This document shows positions 19,631-28,766 of a stretch of 64,000 nucleotides of DNA, piece after piece (position 1 is the stretch's first letter; each line of letters begins with the position of its first letter). The stretch covers positions 6,486,450 to 6,550,449 of the forward strand of contig NZ_CP129212.1 of the NCBI RefSeq assembly GCF_030413175.1, written 5' to 3'. This DNA is from Bradyrhizobium roseum (lineage in GTDB: Bacteria; Pseudomonadota; Alphaproteobacteria; Rhizobiales; Xanthobacteraceae). The notes beneath the pieces are model-generated. The model made no database searches. It had not been told where the DNA came from and was given only the letters and a program-made list of their open reading frames with translations. A program made the position numbers and the translations under genes.

Positions 19631-21295
19631 ATGCTTTCCCATTTTGGGCGTGCCTTGCGTGCTCTCGCAGCAGCCGCAGCTCTATGCGCTGCGATCGCCC
19701 CCGCTTCCGCCCATGAGGGCCATGAACATGGGGAACAGCCGCCCGTCTCGGCGAGCGCCCTGCCGCGCGGCGAGGCCGATTCCGACGCGTTCGAGGTCGT
19801 TGCGATCGTCCGCGGCGACAATCTTGAAATTTATCTCGACCGGTTCGCCACCAATGAGCCGGTAACCGGCGCAACGATCGAAGTCGAATCGCCCAACGGT
19901 CCGGTGAAAGCTGTGGCAAGCGCCGACGGCACGTACCGGGTGGCGGCGCCGTGGCTGGCAAAGAGCGGACGGACGGAGCTGATCTTCACGGTCACGGCGG
20001 GAGACACCACCGACATTCTGCCGCTGGCAATCCAGTCCACCCCCGCAGCTGCGCAAGGCGCAGCACAGCAGGATGCGGCTGCCGGCGGACACATCAACAA
20101 GACATCGGTGCTTCTCGTCCTGGGCGGCGCGCTCTTCGGGGCACTGCTCTCCGCCATTGCACTGCGCGGCAGGCGCAGGGTGGCAGCCCTTGTCGTCATG
20201 TTCCTTCCCATGCTCCTGGGGGCACGCGAGCCGGAGGCCCATAAAGGCCACGGCCACGAGGAGGAAAAGGCACAGATCGCCATCAGCACGGTCTCGGGCG
20301 AGCGCGCCCAGCGCCTTCCCGATGGGGCGGTCTTCGTGCCCAAATCGGTGCAGCGGATATTTGCGGTGCGGACGCTGGTCGCCGAGCCCGCCGGGCACAA
20401 GAAGGTCACCGAACTTCCGGGAAGGATCATTCCCGATCCCAATGCCAGCGGCTACGTGCAATCCGCCGTCGGCGGCCGTCTATCCGCGCCATCGGGCGGC
20501 TTTCCCCGGCTGGGCACACCGGTGAAGCAGGGCGACATCCTGGGCTATGTCACCCCGCCCATTGCGGCGATCGATGTTTCCGACATGCGGCAGCGCCAGG
20601 GCGAACTCGATCAGCAGATCTCGATCGTCGAACGCAGGTTCGCCCGCTACGAGCAGCTCGCGCCATCGGGCGCGATATCGCGCACCCAGCTCGAGGACAC
20701 ACGGCTCGAACTCGAAGGGCTGCGCGACCGGCGCGCATCGATCGAGAAATCGCGGCGCGAGCCCGAAGCGCTGATCGCGCCGGTGGCGGGCGTCATCGCC
20801 GAAGGCAGCGCCGTGGCGGGCCAGATCGTTCAACCAAGTTCCGTCGTCTTCAACATCATCGATCCCTCCCGGCTCTGGGTCGAGGCGCTGAGCTTCGAGA
20901 GCCTCGAACCGTCGCGCGGCGCGCGGGCGTCGACCTATACGGGCAGGAATTACGACCTTGTCTATCAAGGCACAGGCTTTGCCGATCGCAGCCAGTCCGT
21001 GCCGGTGCATTTTGCCGTGACGGGCGACACTGCGGGGCTGAGAGCCGGTCAATTTCTCACCGTGCTGGTCGCGACCGAAGATACCAAGGAAGGCCTCGCG
21101 GTGCCGCGCAGCAGCGTCGTTCGCGGCTCCAACGGCCAGGATTTCGTCTACGAGCACATCGCCCCCGAGCGGTTCATGCCAAGGAGTGTGCGCACGGAGC
21201 CGCTCGACGGCGATCGCGTGCTGATCGTGTCCGGCTTCACGCCCGGCAAGCGGATCGTGTCGCAAGGCGCGGACCTGCTCGATCACGTCCGCTGA
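19631..21295 (+). CDS. Heavy-metal RND efflux periplasmic adaptor (CzcB-like)
   Basis: 554 residues, longer than most adaptors because of an added N-terminal domain. A signal peptide ends about residue 28, followed by [10 protein letters not shown] beta-rich domain (about 50-140) resembles carboxypeptidase-regulatory-like folds, then comes a membrane helix (about 158-175) and a second His-rich motif ([11 protein letters not shown]). The usual adaptor core follows (about 235-554): the barrel-sandwich hybrid [20 protein letters not shown], a coiled-coil hairpin around [19 protein letters not shown], and beta-barrel and membrane-proximal domains. It links the permease to an outer-membrane channel. 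It is co-directional and ten bases before the permease gene. Confidence 0.9.
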   Translation: MLSHFGRALRALAAAAALCAAIAPASAHEGHEHGEQPPVSASALPRGEADSDAFEVVAIVRGDNLEIYLDRFATNEPVTGATIEVESPNGPVKAVASADGTYRVAAPWLAKSGRTELIFTVTAGDTTDILPLAIQSTPAAAQGAAQQDAAAGGHINKTSVLLVLGGALFGALLSAIALRGRRRVAALVVMFLPMLLGAREPEAHKGHGHEEEKAQIAISTVSGERAQRLPDGAVFVPKSVQRIFAVRTLVAEPAGHKKVTELPGRIIPDPNASGYVQSAVGGRLSAPSGGFPRLGTPVKQGDILGYVTPPIAAIDVSDMRQRQGELDQQISIVERRFARYEQLAPSGAISRTQLEDTRLELEGLRDRRASIEKSRREPEALIAPVAGVIAEGSAVAGQIVQPSSVVFNIIDPSRLWVEALSFESLEPSRGARASTYTGRNYDLVYQGTGFADRSQSVPVHFAVTGDTAGLRAGQFLTVLVATEDTKEGLAVPRSSVVRGSNGQDFVYEHIAPERFMPRSVRTEPLDGDRVLIVSGFTPGKRIVSQGADLLDHVR

Positions 21296-21305
21296 GGAGG
21301 CGCGC

Positions 21306-24300
21306 ATGTTCACGTTCCTGGTCAGCGCCTCGCTCCGCAATCGCCTTTTCGTGCTTGCAATGGCGGCCGTCCTCGTTCTCCTGGGCGCCTACACCGCGCG
21401 CCAGCTGCCTGTCGACGTCTTCCCGGACCTGAACCGTCCGACCGTCACCATCCTGACGGAATCGGAAGGTTACGCCCCGCCGGAAGTCGAACAGCTCGTC
21501 AGTTTCCCGATCGAAACCCAGATGAACGGTGTGCCCGGCGTCAGCCGGGTACGATCGGTCTCGGGCATCGGGCTTTCGATCGTCTATGTGGAGTTCGACT
21601 GGGGCACCGATATTTTCCGCAACCGCCAATTGGTCGCGGAACGTCTCGCGCAAGTGCAGAGCCAGCTGCCTTTGAACATCACCCCGCAGATCGGCCCGAT
21701 CAGTTCGATCATGGGCCAGATCCTCCTGATCGCGGTGACGTCGAAGACGGCTTCTCCGATGGAAGTGCGCGAGATCGCCGACTTCACGATCAGGCCGCGC
21801 CTGCTCGCCGTGCCCGGTGTCGCACAGGTCATCCCGATCGGCGGCGAGGTTCGACAGTACCGGATCGCGCCGCTGCCGTCCGCGCTGCGCGCGCTTGCCG
21901 TGAGCTATGAGCAGATAGAACAGTCCCTCAGGCAGTTCGGCACCAATACCGGCGGCGGCTTCACCGACCAGAACGCCCGCGAATTTCTGATCCGCAATAT
22001 CGGGCGCACGACGAGCCTCGAAGACCTGCGCAACATCGTCGTTACCACCATCGAGGGGCGTCCCATCCTGCTTCGGCAGGTGGCGAACGTTGAATTTGCG
22101 CCCAAGGTCAAGCGGGGTGACGCCGGCTATATGAGCAAGCCCGCCGTGATCGTCTCGGTGGAGAAGCAGCCCGATGTCGATACGGTGAAGCTGACGCGGC
22201 AGATCACGCAGGTGCTCGCGGAGTTGGAGCCCAGCCTGCCGTCCGGCGTCAAGGCCAACGAGATCATCTTCAGGCAGGCGAGCTTTATCGAGAACTCGAT
22301 CCAGAACGTGGAGCGGGTGCTGCTCGAGGCCGCCCTTGTCGTCGCCGTCATCCTGTTCGCTTTCCTTCTCAACTGGCGTACGACGGCGATTTCGCTGACC
22401 GCGATCCCGGTCTCGATCCTGACCACGGCCATCATCTTCAAGCTGCTGGGCCTGTCGATCAACACGATGACCCTGGGCGGGCTTGCGATCGCCATCGGCG
22501 AGCTGGTCGACGACGCCGTCGTCGATGTCGAGAACATCTTTCGCCGGCTGCGCGAGAACCGGGAGCAAGGCAATCCGCGATCCGTGTTCGACGTGGTGGT
22601 TTCGGCTTCCAACGAGGTGCGGTCGGGCATCGTCTACGCCACGATGATCATCGTTCTGGTGTTCGTGCCGCTGTTTGCGCTTTCGGGCATCGAGGGGCGG
22701 CTGTTCGCGCCGCTCGGTCATGCCTACATCATCTCGATCCTCGCGAGCCTGTTCGTCTCGATCACCCTCACCCCGGTGATGGCCTATTACCTGCTGCCGC
22801 GGATGAAGCGCCTTGCGGAACGGGAGAGCTGGCTCGTCCGCAGGCTCAAATCCGCGAACCATGCGGCGCTCAGGCTTGCTTTCGCCCACAGGGGATTGCT
22901 GCTCGGCGTCACGGCGCTGGCGGTGCTGGGCGCAGGTTTGGGCGCGCTCGGCCTGAAGCGCGCGTTTCTTCCAGCCTTCAACGAAGGTACGTTCACGATC
23001 AACATCGCGTTCAACCCGGGAGTTTCGCTTTCCGAATCCACGCGCGTGGGCTCGATTGCCGAACGCCTTCTGCTCGACGTGCCCGAGGTGATCAGCGTCG
23101 GAAGGCGCACGGGCCGCGCGGAACTGGACGAGCACGCCGAGGGTATCCATTCGTCCGAACTCGAAGTCGACCTCAAGCGGTCGCAGCGGCCGAAGCCGGA
23201 GATTGTCGCGGACATCCGCTCGCGGCTTTCGGTGCTGCCGCTGTCGGTCAATGTCGGGCAGCCGATCTCGCACCGGCTCGATCATCTGCTCTCGGGCGTC
23301 CGCGCCGAGCTGGCCCTGAAACTGTTCGGCGATGATCTCGACACGCTGCGCAGCAGCGCGGAAGAACTTCGACTGCGGCTTGCGAAGATCGAAGGTATCC
23401 AGGACCTGCAGGTCGAAAAGCAGGTACGCATCCCGCAACTCGAAATCCGCGTCGACTATACGCGCGCCGCCTTGTACGGCGTGCAGCCGGGCGCGGTGAC
23501 CGATCAATTGTCGCGGCTGTCGAGCGGGCGCGTCATCTCGCGCGTGGTCGACGGCTACAAGCGCTACGACGTCGTGATGCGCCTGCCCGACCAGCTTCGC
23601 ACGACCGAGAAGCTCGGCGACCTCCTGATCAAGACCCCGTCCGGCTGGATCCCGGCGCGCCAGATCGCCGACGTGAAGGAGACCGACGGGCCAAACCAGA
23701 TCCTGCGAGAGAACGGCCGCCGCCGCATCGTCATCCTCGCCAACTCGGACGGCAGGACCGACATGGCGGAGATCGTGCGGCGCGTTCGTGCAGAACTGCA
23801 GGCGGCGAACCTGCCGCAGGGCGTCACGGCGAGCCTTGAAGGCACGTTCCAGGCCCAGGAGGAAGCCAGCCGCAGGATCGGTATCCTTTCACTCGTCTCG
23901 CTGGCGCTGATCTTTGCGATCCTCTACAGCCGCTACCGTTCCGCCGTGCTGGCGCTGATCATCATGGGCGGCGTGCCGCTGGCCCTGATCGGTTCGGTCG
24001 CGGCGCTGGCGCTGACTGAACAGCCGTTGTCGGTTGCCAGCATGGTTGGCTTCATCACGCTGGCGGGAATCGCGACGCGCAATGGCATTCTCAAGATCAG
24101 TCACTACATCAACCTCGCCCTGCGCGAGGGAATGGCGTTCGGGCCGGAGCTTGTGATCCGCGGAAGCCTCGAGCGCATGACGCCGGTCCTGATGACCGCG
24201 CTGTCCGCGGGGCTGGCGCTGCTGCCGCTGCTTATCGCGGCCGACGAGCCCGGCAAGGAGATTCTGCACCCGGTCGCGGTGACGATCTTCGGCGGGCTTG

Positions 24301-24434
24301 TCAGCGCGACCTTGCTCGATGCCCTGATCACGCCTGTGCTGTTCCTCATGTTCGGCAGGACGCCGCTCATGAGACTGATGCAACGGCAGTCCGAAGAGCG
24401 TCCCGGCGATCATGCCGCTTCGCATTCCTACTAA
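21306..24434 (+). CDS. Heavy-metal RND efflux permease (CzcA/CusA family)
   Basis: A 1042-residue inner-membrane proton antiporter exporting metal cations to the periplasm or outside. It has twelve membrane helices in two halves, each with a large periplasmic loop. [15 protein letters not shown] and [17 protein letters not shown] are heavy-metal RND hallmarks. The TM4 proton-relay region reads [18 protein letters not shown], a variant of the DFG-x-DGA-VVxVEN motif used to sort these pumps, so the metal is uncertain. GAGGAGG precedes the ATG. It forms one operon with the adaptor and two small exported proteins; no TolC/CzcC-type gene is present nearby. Confidence 0.95.
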   Translation: MFTFLVSASLRNRLFVLAMAAVLVLLGAYTARQLPVDVFPDLNRPTVTILTESEGYAPPEVEQLVSFPIETQMNGVPGVSRVRSVSGIGLSIVYVEFDWGTDIFRNRQLVAERLAQVQSQLPLNITPQIGPISSIMGQILLIAVTSKTASPMEVREIADFTIRPRLLAVPGVAQVIPIGGEVRQYRIAPLPSALRALAVSYEQIEQSLRQFGTNTGGGFTDQNAREFLIRNIGRTTSLEDLRNIVVTTIEGRPILLRQVANVEFAPKVKRGDAGYMSKPAVIVSVEKQPDVDTVKLTRQITQVLAELEPSLPSGVKANEIIFRQASFIENSIQNVERVLLEAALVVAVILFAFLLNWRTTAISLTAIPVSILTTAIIFKLLGLSINTMTLGGLAIAIGELVDDAVVDVENIFRRLRENREQGNPRSVFDVVVSASNEVRSGIVYATMIIVLVFVPLFALSGIEGRLFAPLGHAYIISILASLFVSITLTPVMAYYLLPRMKRLAERESWLVRRLKSANHAALRLAFAHRGLLLGVTALAVLGAGLGALGLKRAFLPAFNEGTFTINIAFNPGVSLSESTRVGSIAERLLLDVPEVISVGRRTGRAELDEHAEGIHSSELEVDLKRSQRPKPEIVADIRSRLSVLPLSVNVGQPISHRLDHLLSGVRAELALKLFGDDLDTLRSSAEELRLRLAKIEGIQDLQVEKQVRIPQLEIRVDYTRAALYGVQPGAVTDQLSRLSSGRVISRVVDGYKRYDVVMRLPDQLRTTEKLGDLLIKTPSGWIPARQIADVKETDGPNQILRENGRRRIVILANSDGRTDMAEIVRRVRAELQAANLPQGVTASLEGTFQAQEEASRRIGILSLVSLALIFAILYSRYRSAVLALIIMGGVPLALIGSVAALALTEQPLSVASMVGFITLAGIATRNGILKISHYINLALREGMAFGPELVIRGSLERMTPVLMTALSAGLALLPLLIAADEPGKEILHPVAVTIFGGLVSATLLDALITPVLFLMFGRTPLMRLMQRQSEERPGDHAASHSY

Positions 24435-24463
24435 TCGACCCCGCCTTGAAAAGGAGACGACGC

Positions 24464-24829
24464 ATGAAGTTCGGATATCTCATCCTCGGCATTGCCTTGC
24501 TCGCCGCGCTGCCTGCCAACGCACACGAACCGAAGGCTTCCCATGGCGGACGTGTCGCCGACGCCGGCCCTTACCATGTGGAACTCGTCGCAAAGGAAAC
24601 CGCCGTTGAAATCTTCCTAACCGGTGAAAACGACAAGCCGGTCGATCCGAAGGGCTTCAAGGGCGTCGCGATCTTCAATCTGCTTGGAAAGGCCGAACGC
24701 ATTACGCTCGCACCTACGGAAAAGAACAATTTGGCCGGAATGGCGGCTGCGCCCCTCCCGGCCAATCCCAAGGGCGCGATACAGCTCACCGCGCCGGACG
24801 GCAGAACTGCAACCGCGCGATTTGATTGA
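24464..24829 (+). CDS. Small exported protein of metal efflux operon
   Basis: 121 residues with a signal peptide (MKFGYLILGIALLAALPANA) and then HEPKASHGGRV, a His-containing mature N-terminus. The rest is a compact beta-rich domain (PYHVELVAKETAVEIFLTGENDKPVD...). It resembles the N-terminal domain of the adaptor upstream (HEGHEHG..., [14 protein letters not shown]), so both may bind the same ligand or each other. AAGGAG precedes the ATG, 29 bases after the permease stop. It is the last gene of the operon, followed by a terminator. The metal-chaperone role is inference. Confidence 0.75.
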   Translation: MKFGYLILGIALLAALPANAHEPKASHGGRVADAGPYHVELVAKETAVEIFLTGENDKPVDPKGFKGVAIFNLLGKAERITLAPTEKNNLAGMAAAPLPANPKGAIQLTAPDGRTATARFD

Positions 24830-24862
24830 GGCTGCCGAAGGTATGCACCCGCAGGAGCCTTA

Positions 24863-24892
24863 AAAAAAGCCCGGCGTCACGCCGGGCTTTTC
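24863..24892. terminator. Bidirectional Rho-independent terminator
   Basis: AAAAGCCCGGCG-TCA-CGCCGGGCTTTT forms a stem with A-run and T-run on opposite sides. It can serve both the metal efflux operon and the convergent outer-membrane protein gene. Confidence 0.92.
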
Positions 24893-24915
24893 GTTGGCGA
24901 TCTTGCGGGGTCGAA

Positions 24916-25731
24916 CTACCTCCCGCCCATTGCGCCGAACTTGTAGTTCAGGCCGGCGCGCACGATGTGACCATCGTTCTCGAACCGGCTGTTGTAGCCG
25001 GTGCCTCCGCCGCCGTTGCCGGGAACGACCGCAACGTTCACCGTTTCATCCCTGAAATCGTAGTACAGATATTCCGCCTTTACGCTCCAGTTCGAACCGA
25101 ACGCGTGCTCGATGCCGGCGCCGACGGTGTAGCCGGCCTCGGTACGGCGGTTGTTGCCGGCGAACTGAATCTGTCCGGCAGGACCGAAGAACGTGGCGCT
25201 GTTCTCGATATCCGCGTAGGCCAGACCGCCCGTCGCATACAGCAGGGTGCGATCCCAGGCATAGCCGATGCGGCCACGCACGGTGCCGAAATACTCCATC
25301 CGCGTGCGGAAGTTATTGTTGAGCGTGCCGATGCCGTTCAGCGGGATCGTCACGACGTTCGTGTCCTTGCGGATATAGACGTAGGAGATGTCCGTTTCCA
25401 GGCCCATGACCCAGTTCGGCGTGAGTTGCCAATTGTAGCCGGCCTGGCCGCCGCCGATAAAGCCCTCGCGTTCGAGACGAACCTGTCCCGGGCGCGCACC
25501 ACCGGCGACGTTGTTGATGTTCGCCAGGACCTGGCCGGTCGTGGAGATGCCGTCGTCCTCTTCGAACGTGTAGCCGGCGTGAACGCCAACATAGAAACCG
25601 GACCAATCGTAAGCCGGCGAGACCAACACCGGCGGCGCTTTTGTGACGCGGGCGGGAAGATCCGCGGCAAGCGCAGGAAGCGACAGACACAGCGTCGTCA
25701 GCGCCGCGGTGCCGAATTGAAAGCTCTTCAT
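24916..25731 (-). CDS. Omp25/Omp31-like outer-membrane beta-barrel protein
   Basis: 271 residues with a signal peptide (MKSFQFGTAALTTLCLSLPALA), then the family pattern DLPARVTKAPP and YDWSGFYVGVHAGYTFEEDD. Eight amphipathic strands end in LNYKFG close to the C-terminus. These small barrels are abundant structural and surface proteins in Rhizobiales. AGAGGAAC precedes the ATG. A 357-base leader or promoter region separates it from the thioesterase gene. Its transcript would end at the bidirectional terminator at 24863. Confidence 0.88.
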   Translation of the reverse strand: MKSFQFGTAALTTLCLSLPALAADLPARVTKAPPVLVSPAYDWSGFYVGVHAGYTFEEDDGISTTGQVLANINNVAGGARPGQVRLEREGFIGGGQAGYNWQLTPNWVMGLETDISYVYIRKDTNVVTIPLNGIGTLNNNFRTRMEYFGTVRGRIGYAWDRTLLYATGGLAYADIENSATFFGPAGQIQFAGNNRRTEAGYTVGAGIEHAFGSNWSVKAEYLYYDFRDETVNVAVVPGNGGGGTGYNSRFENDGHIVRAGLNYKFGAMGGR

Positions 25732-26088
25732 GTTAGTTCCTCTGAAGTACTGAAACGGTCCCGGAGGAACGATCTACACATTCCGAGGTAGAATGCTGTT
25801 GCACCGACATCACACCGCACCAGCGGCATGATCGCAGCCGGATTGATCAAAGCGCCGTGTTCGGAGATCAACGCTGATGAGATATCGAAAGTACCTGTGC
25901 TGCAGCCACTTCTTTCATTCCTCGGACGTCGCAGAGGGCACGATCATGACATGGATTGACGCCATGAACTCGATGCGGCATCTGGGCGCGCCGCATGTTT
26001 GAAACCCATTCCGCTCTTGATCGTACGCGGCCCACTCGCTCTGTGATTGCCGGTCCAACTGGGTTTATTCCGCGATCACGAGATCGTG
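25732..26088. other. Intergenic region upstream of the Omp gene
   Basis: 357 bases. It should contain the promoter and leader of the minus-strand barrel gene. I saw an 8-base TTGATCAA palindrome near 25843 but no convincing FixK/FNR-type site or small gene. Open frames here look like shadows. Confidence 0.5.
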
Positions 26089-26523
26089 TCAGGCCAGATG
26101 CATCTCGCGTGCCGCGATCCGCTCGCGGATCGCCTTCGGCACCGGGACCGGGCGATGGGTTTGCTGGTTGGTGTTGACCCAGACGATCTCGCCGGTCACC
26201 AGCGCTTCGTTGCCGCCCTTGAGGAAGATCGCGAGTTCGAAAACGATGCTCGAATTGCCGATCCGGGCCACGCGTGCGCAAACGTCGATCTCCTGATCGA
26301 ACCGCACCGGGGCCTTGTACTCGATCAGCGACTTGACGACGTGGTAATCCTCGCCCGTCCGTTTGGCGTCGGCATACTGGTCATATCCGAGCGCGCGAAA
26401 ATATTCGGTGATGGTCGTGTCGAAGTAGGTCAGGTAGTGCGCATTGAAGACGACGCCCTGGCCGTCGATTTCGGAATAGCGCACCCGAAAAGGATGAAAG
26501 AACCAGAACCGCTCACGTGTCAT
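26089..26523 (-). CDS. Acyl-CoA thioesterase, 4HBT hot-dog fold
   Basis: A 144-residue cytoplasmic thioesterase of the 4-hydroxybenzoyl-CoA/YbgC type, hydrolysing acyl-CoA esters. The active-site region is FRVRYSEIDGQGVVFNAHYLTYFD, matching the family's R-x-x-D-x-D-x-x-G-h-v-x-x-x-x-Y pattern with the catalytic Asp. Later conserved parts are VVKSLIEYKAPVRFDQEIDV and the closing GEIVWVNTN strand. A start giving MTRERFWFFHPF fits the family; a 30-residue upstream extension has none of its features. No operon partner is apparent. Confidence 0.9.
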   Translation of the reverse strand: MTRERFWFFHPFRVRYSEIDGQGVVFNAHYLTYFDTTITEYFRALGYDQYADAKRTGEDYHVVKSLIEYKAPVRFDQEIDVCARVARIGNSSIVFELAIFLKGGNEALVTGEIVWVNTNQQTHRPVPVPKAIRERIAAREMHLA

Positions 26524-26714
26524 TTGATTCCCGATCTCGCCTTGGCGGCTTTGCTTATTCCATCGCGACGTTCGGAGAAAGCCGCGCCCGCGAAAATGCG
26601 GAGCCGCAGCCACGATTAACCTTGTGTTAAGAGATTGTCCGCGCCTACGGCTCGAAAACGGGATTCCTGAGGTACTCTCATTCTCGCAAACGATCCAGCG
26701 AGTGGGGGCTCAAT

Positions 26715-27287
26715 GTGATCAGGACTATTTGGCTCGGCTTTACGTTTTTGATCATTGTGGCCGGTGCTGGTTCATTCAGGTTCGCCTTCGGTCATTTCGA
26801 CGTCGCCAACGCTTCCAGCGTTGTTCCTTCAGAGCACGATCGATCCATCGGCGTGAAAATCGTTGAGGATACTTTAACGAAAGCAGACCAGTTGCCGGTC
26901 GCTTACGTCGCTCCTGCGCCCGATGCCGCGGAATTGGCCAAGGCCGCGTACAGCGCCGTTGAGGCGCTGCATCCGATCCCGCAGGCCGTGGTCACTTCCG
27001 ACATTGTGAAGCCTGCACTGGATATCGTTGAGCTACAGGTGAAGGAGCCGGCCGCCCCGGTCGTTCGGCCCGCACCTCCCGTGGTTCGGAAAGCAAAATC
27101 CCAGAAACCCAAGCTCAAGCAGCCGAAGCCCGATGCGCTCGCCAGCAAGTCGACGCCGGCCACTGATCTTCAGGTCTGCCAGTTGGAAGAGTTCGAGGCA
27201 TTCCGTTACGCATTCAGTCTTCCGACCGGCTGCCACAAAGCTGCAGCGGCTATATCCAATCAGCTCGTTTCAGAGCCAGGAACCTGA
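26715..27287 (+). CDS. Membrane-anchored or exported Pro/Lys-rich protein, unknown
   Basis: A 190-residue protein I do not recognise. A GTG start with GGGGG upstream gives an N-terminal hydrophobic helix (IRTIWLGFTFLIIVAGAGSF) acting as anchor or signal. The middle is Ala/Val/Pro-rich, followed by a basic low-complexity stretch (KAKSQKPKLKQPKPDALASK). The end contains two cysteines (QVCQLEEFEAFRYAFSLPTGC) that could form a disulfide. The layout suggests an envelope protein with a flexible spacer. No neighbour points to a function. Confidence 0.6.
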   Translation: MIRTIWLGFTFLIIVAGAGSFRFAFGHFDVANASSVVPSEHDRSIGVKIVEDTLTKADQLPVAYVAPAPDAAELAKAAYSAVEALHPIPQAVVTSDIVKPALDIVELQVKEPAAPVVRPAPPVVRKAKSQKPKLKQPKPDALASKSTPATDLQVCQLEEFEAFRYAFSLPTGCHKAAAAISNQLVSEPGT

Positions 27288-27586
27288 CCGGGCGAGTTTG
27301 GTCAAGCGGCACGCTCGTCATTTTGGGATGACATCCTGATCAGCCGCCATTGCCGCGGTTCGGTGGAGATCGACGGACAATATTAAATAGTTCGCCCGGC
27401 GGTATTCGGGCGCGGGATTGCGGCAAACAGTCCGCCGATTCCGCTACGGGCCGACCACGCCGGCCTGTATGCTCCGGCCTGTCGGTGCAGGATCAGCGGA
27501 GCTTTCGTTCCCGGAATCGTCGGGCCGAAAAGCACAGCGCGGCCCCGCTCCTTCCAATCAAGCAAAATCCGATGATGGAGGAAGTC

Positions 27587-28585
27587 ATGCCGCTGCCTGT
27601 TTCAGTCAACCGCCGCACCTTGCTGACCCTGCTCGGCGGATCAATAGCCGCACCTTTGGCGGCGCCACGCGTTGTCAGCGCGCAGGAAGGCTGGCCCGCA
27701 CGGCCGGTGCGCTACGTCAACGGCTTCCCGGCAGGCGGAGCAACCGATTCGCTTTCACGCATCCTCTGCCAGAAGATGAGCGAACTCTCCGGACAATCCT
27801 TCGTGGTCGAGAATCGTGCTGGAGCGGGCGGCGTGTTGGGCGCGGATGCGGTCGCGAAGGCGCCGCCGGACGGGTATACGGTCGGGCTTGGCGGCATTGC
27901 CAGCAATGTGCTGGCGATCGGGAGCTACGCCAAGCTCCCCTACGACCCGGTGCGCGATTTCACGTTCATCTCCGGCATGTGGCAGCTGCCGAATATCCTG
28001 GTCGCCAAGAAGGAGCTGTTCTCCTCGGACCTGAAGGAGCTGCTCGCCGCATTCAAGAAGGAGCCGCGCAAATATACCTATGCGTCGGCGGGCTTTGGCA
28101 CCACATTGCATCTCTCGGGCGAGATGATGAACAGCATGGCGGGCGTGGACGTCCTCCATATTCCCTACAGGGGAGCCGGCCCGGCGCTGACCGACCTGCT
28201 CGGCGGCCGCGTCGACATGCTGTTCGACAATTTACCCGGCTCGCTGCCTAGCGTACGATCCGGCCTGATCAAGCCGGTCGCCGTCACCTCCGCGACGCGC
28301 ATCCCCGAGCTTCCCGACGTGCCTGCGATGGCCGAGTTGCTGCCCGGATATGCCATGACCTCATGGACGGCCATGATCGGGCCGGCCAACATGCCGGCCG
28401 ATCTGGTGTCGCAGATCAACGCGCTCACCGCGAAGGCGCTCGCCGATCCCCAGGTGAAGGCGCGGTACGGCGACCTCGGCGCATCGACCTGGCCGACATC
28501 GCCGTCCGAAATCGCGACCTTCCGGGACAGCGAGCAGGCGCGGCTGCTGCCGGTCATGAAGGCGGCGGGGATCAAGCCGGAGTGA
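27587..28585 (+). CDS. Tripartite tricarboxylate transporter substrate-binding protein (Bug/TctC family)
   Basis: 332 residues, exported. The N-terminus has a twin-Arg-like signal (NRRTLLTLLGGSIAAPLAAP). Family hallmarks follow: WPARPVRYVNGFPAGGATDSLSR, GQSFVVENRAGAGGVLGADAVAKAPPDGYT, and HIPYRGAGPALTDLLGGRVDMLFDN. Bug proteins bind carboxylates or related small acids with a two-domain fold. GGAGG precedes this ATG, which also follows an overlapping ATGATGG. The TctA/TctB membrane subunits are not adjacent, so this is an orphan binding protein, which is common in these genomes. Confidence 0.92.
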   Translation: MPLPVSVNRRTLLTLLGGSIAAPLAAPRVVSAQEGWPARPVRYVNGFPAGGATDSLSRILCQKMSELSGQSFVVENRAGAGGVLGADAVAKAPPDGYTVGLGGIASNVLAIGSYAKLPYDPVRDFTFISGMWQLPNILVAKKELFSSDLKELLAAFKKEPRKYTYASAGFGTTLHLSGEMMNSMAGVDVLHIPYRGAGPALTDLLGGRVDMLFDNLPGSLPSVRSGLIKPVAVTSATRIPELPDVPAMAELLPGYAMTSWTAMIGPANMPADLVSQINALTAKALADPQVKARYGDLGASTWPTSPSEIATFRDSEQARLLPVMKAAGIKPE

Positions 28586-28766
28586 CAGGGACCGGGCATC
28601 CGACGAGCTTAACGCGCAATTAACCGAGACTTTCCAACGGACGATCGGGCCATTCGCGCGGCCTTTACCGTGACGGCAACTCATTCGGAAGTTTAACGCC
28701 CATTTATCTCACAAAAGGTCACCTCAGCGGACGCCGCAGCCATCAGCCGCCCGCGAGGTGAAGCAT

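Noticed and set aside
21237..23507. A 756-codon antisense frame over the RND permease
   Set aside because: Shadow of the strongly conserved sense gene; its composition is dominated by Arg/Asp/His runs typical of antisense frames.
25868..26281. Minus-strand coding gene in the region upstream of the Omp gene
   Set aside because: No ribosome site or family features; it overlaps the thioesterase coding region in another frame.
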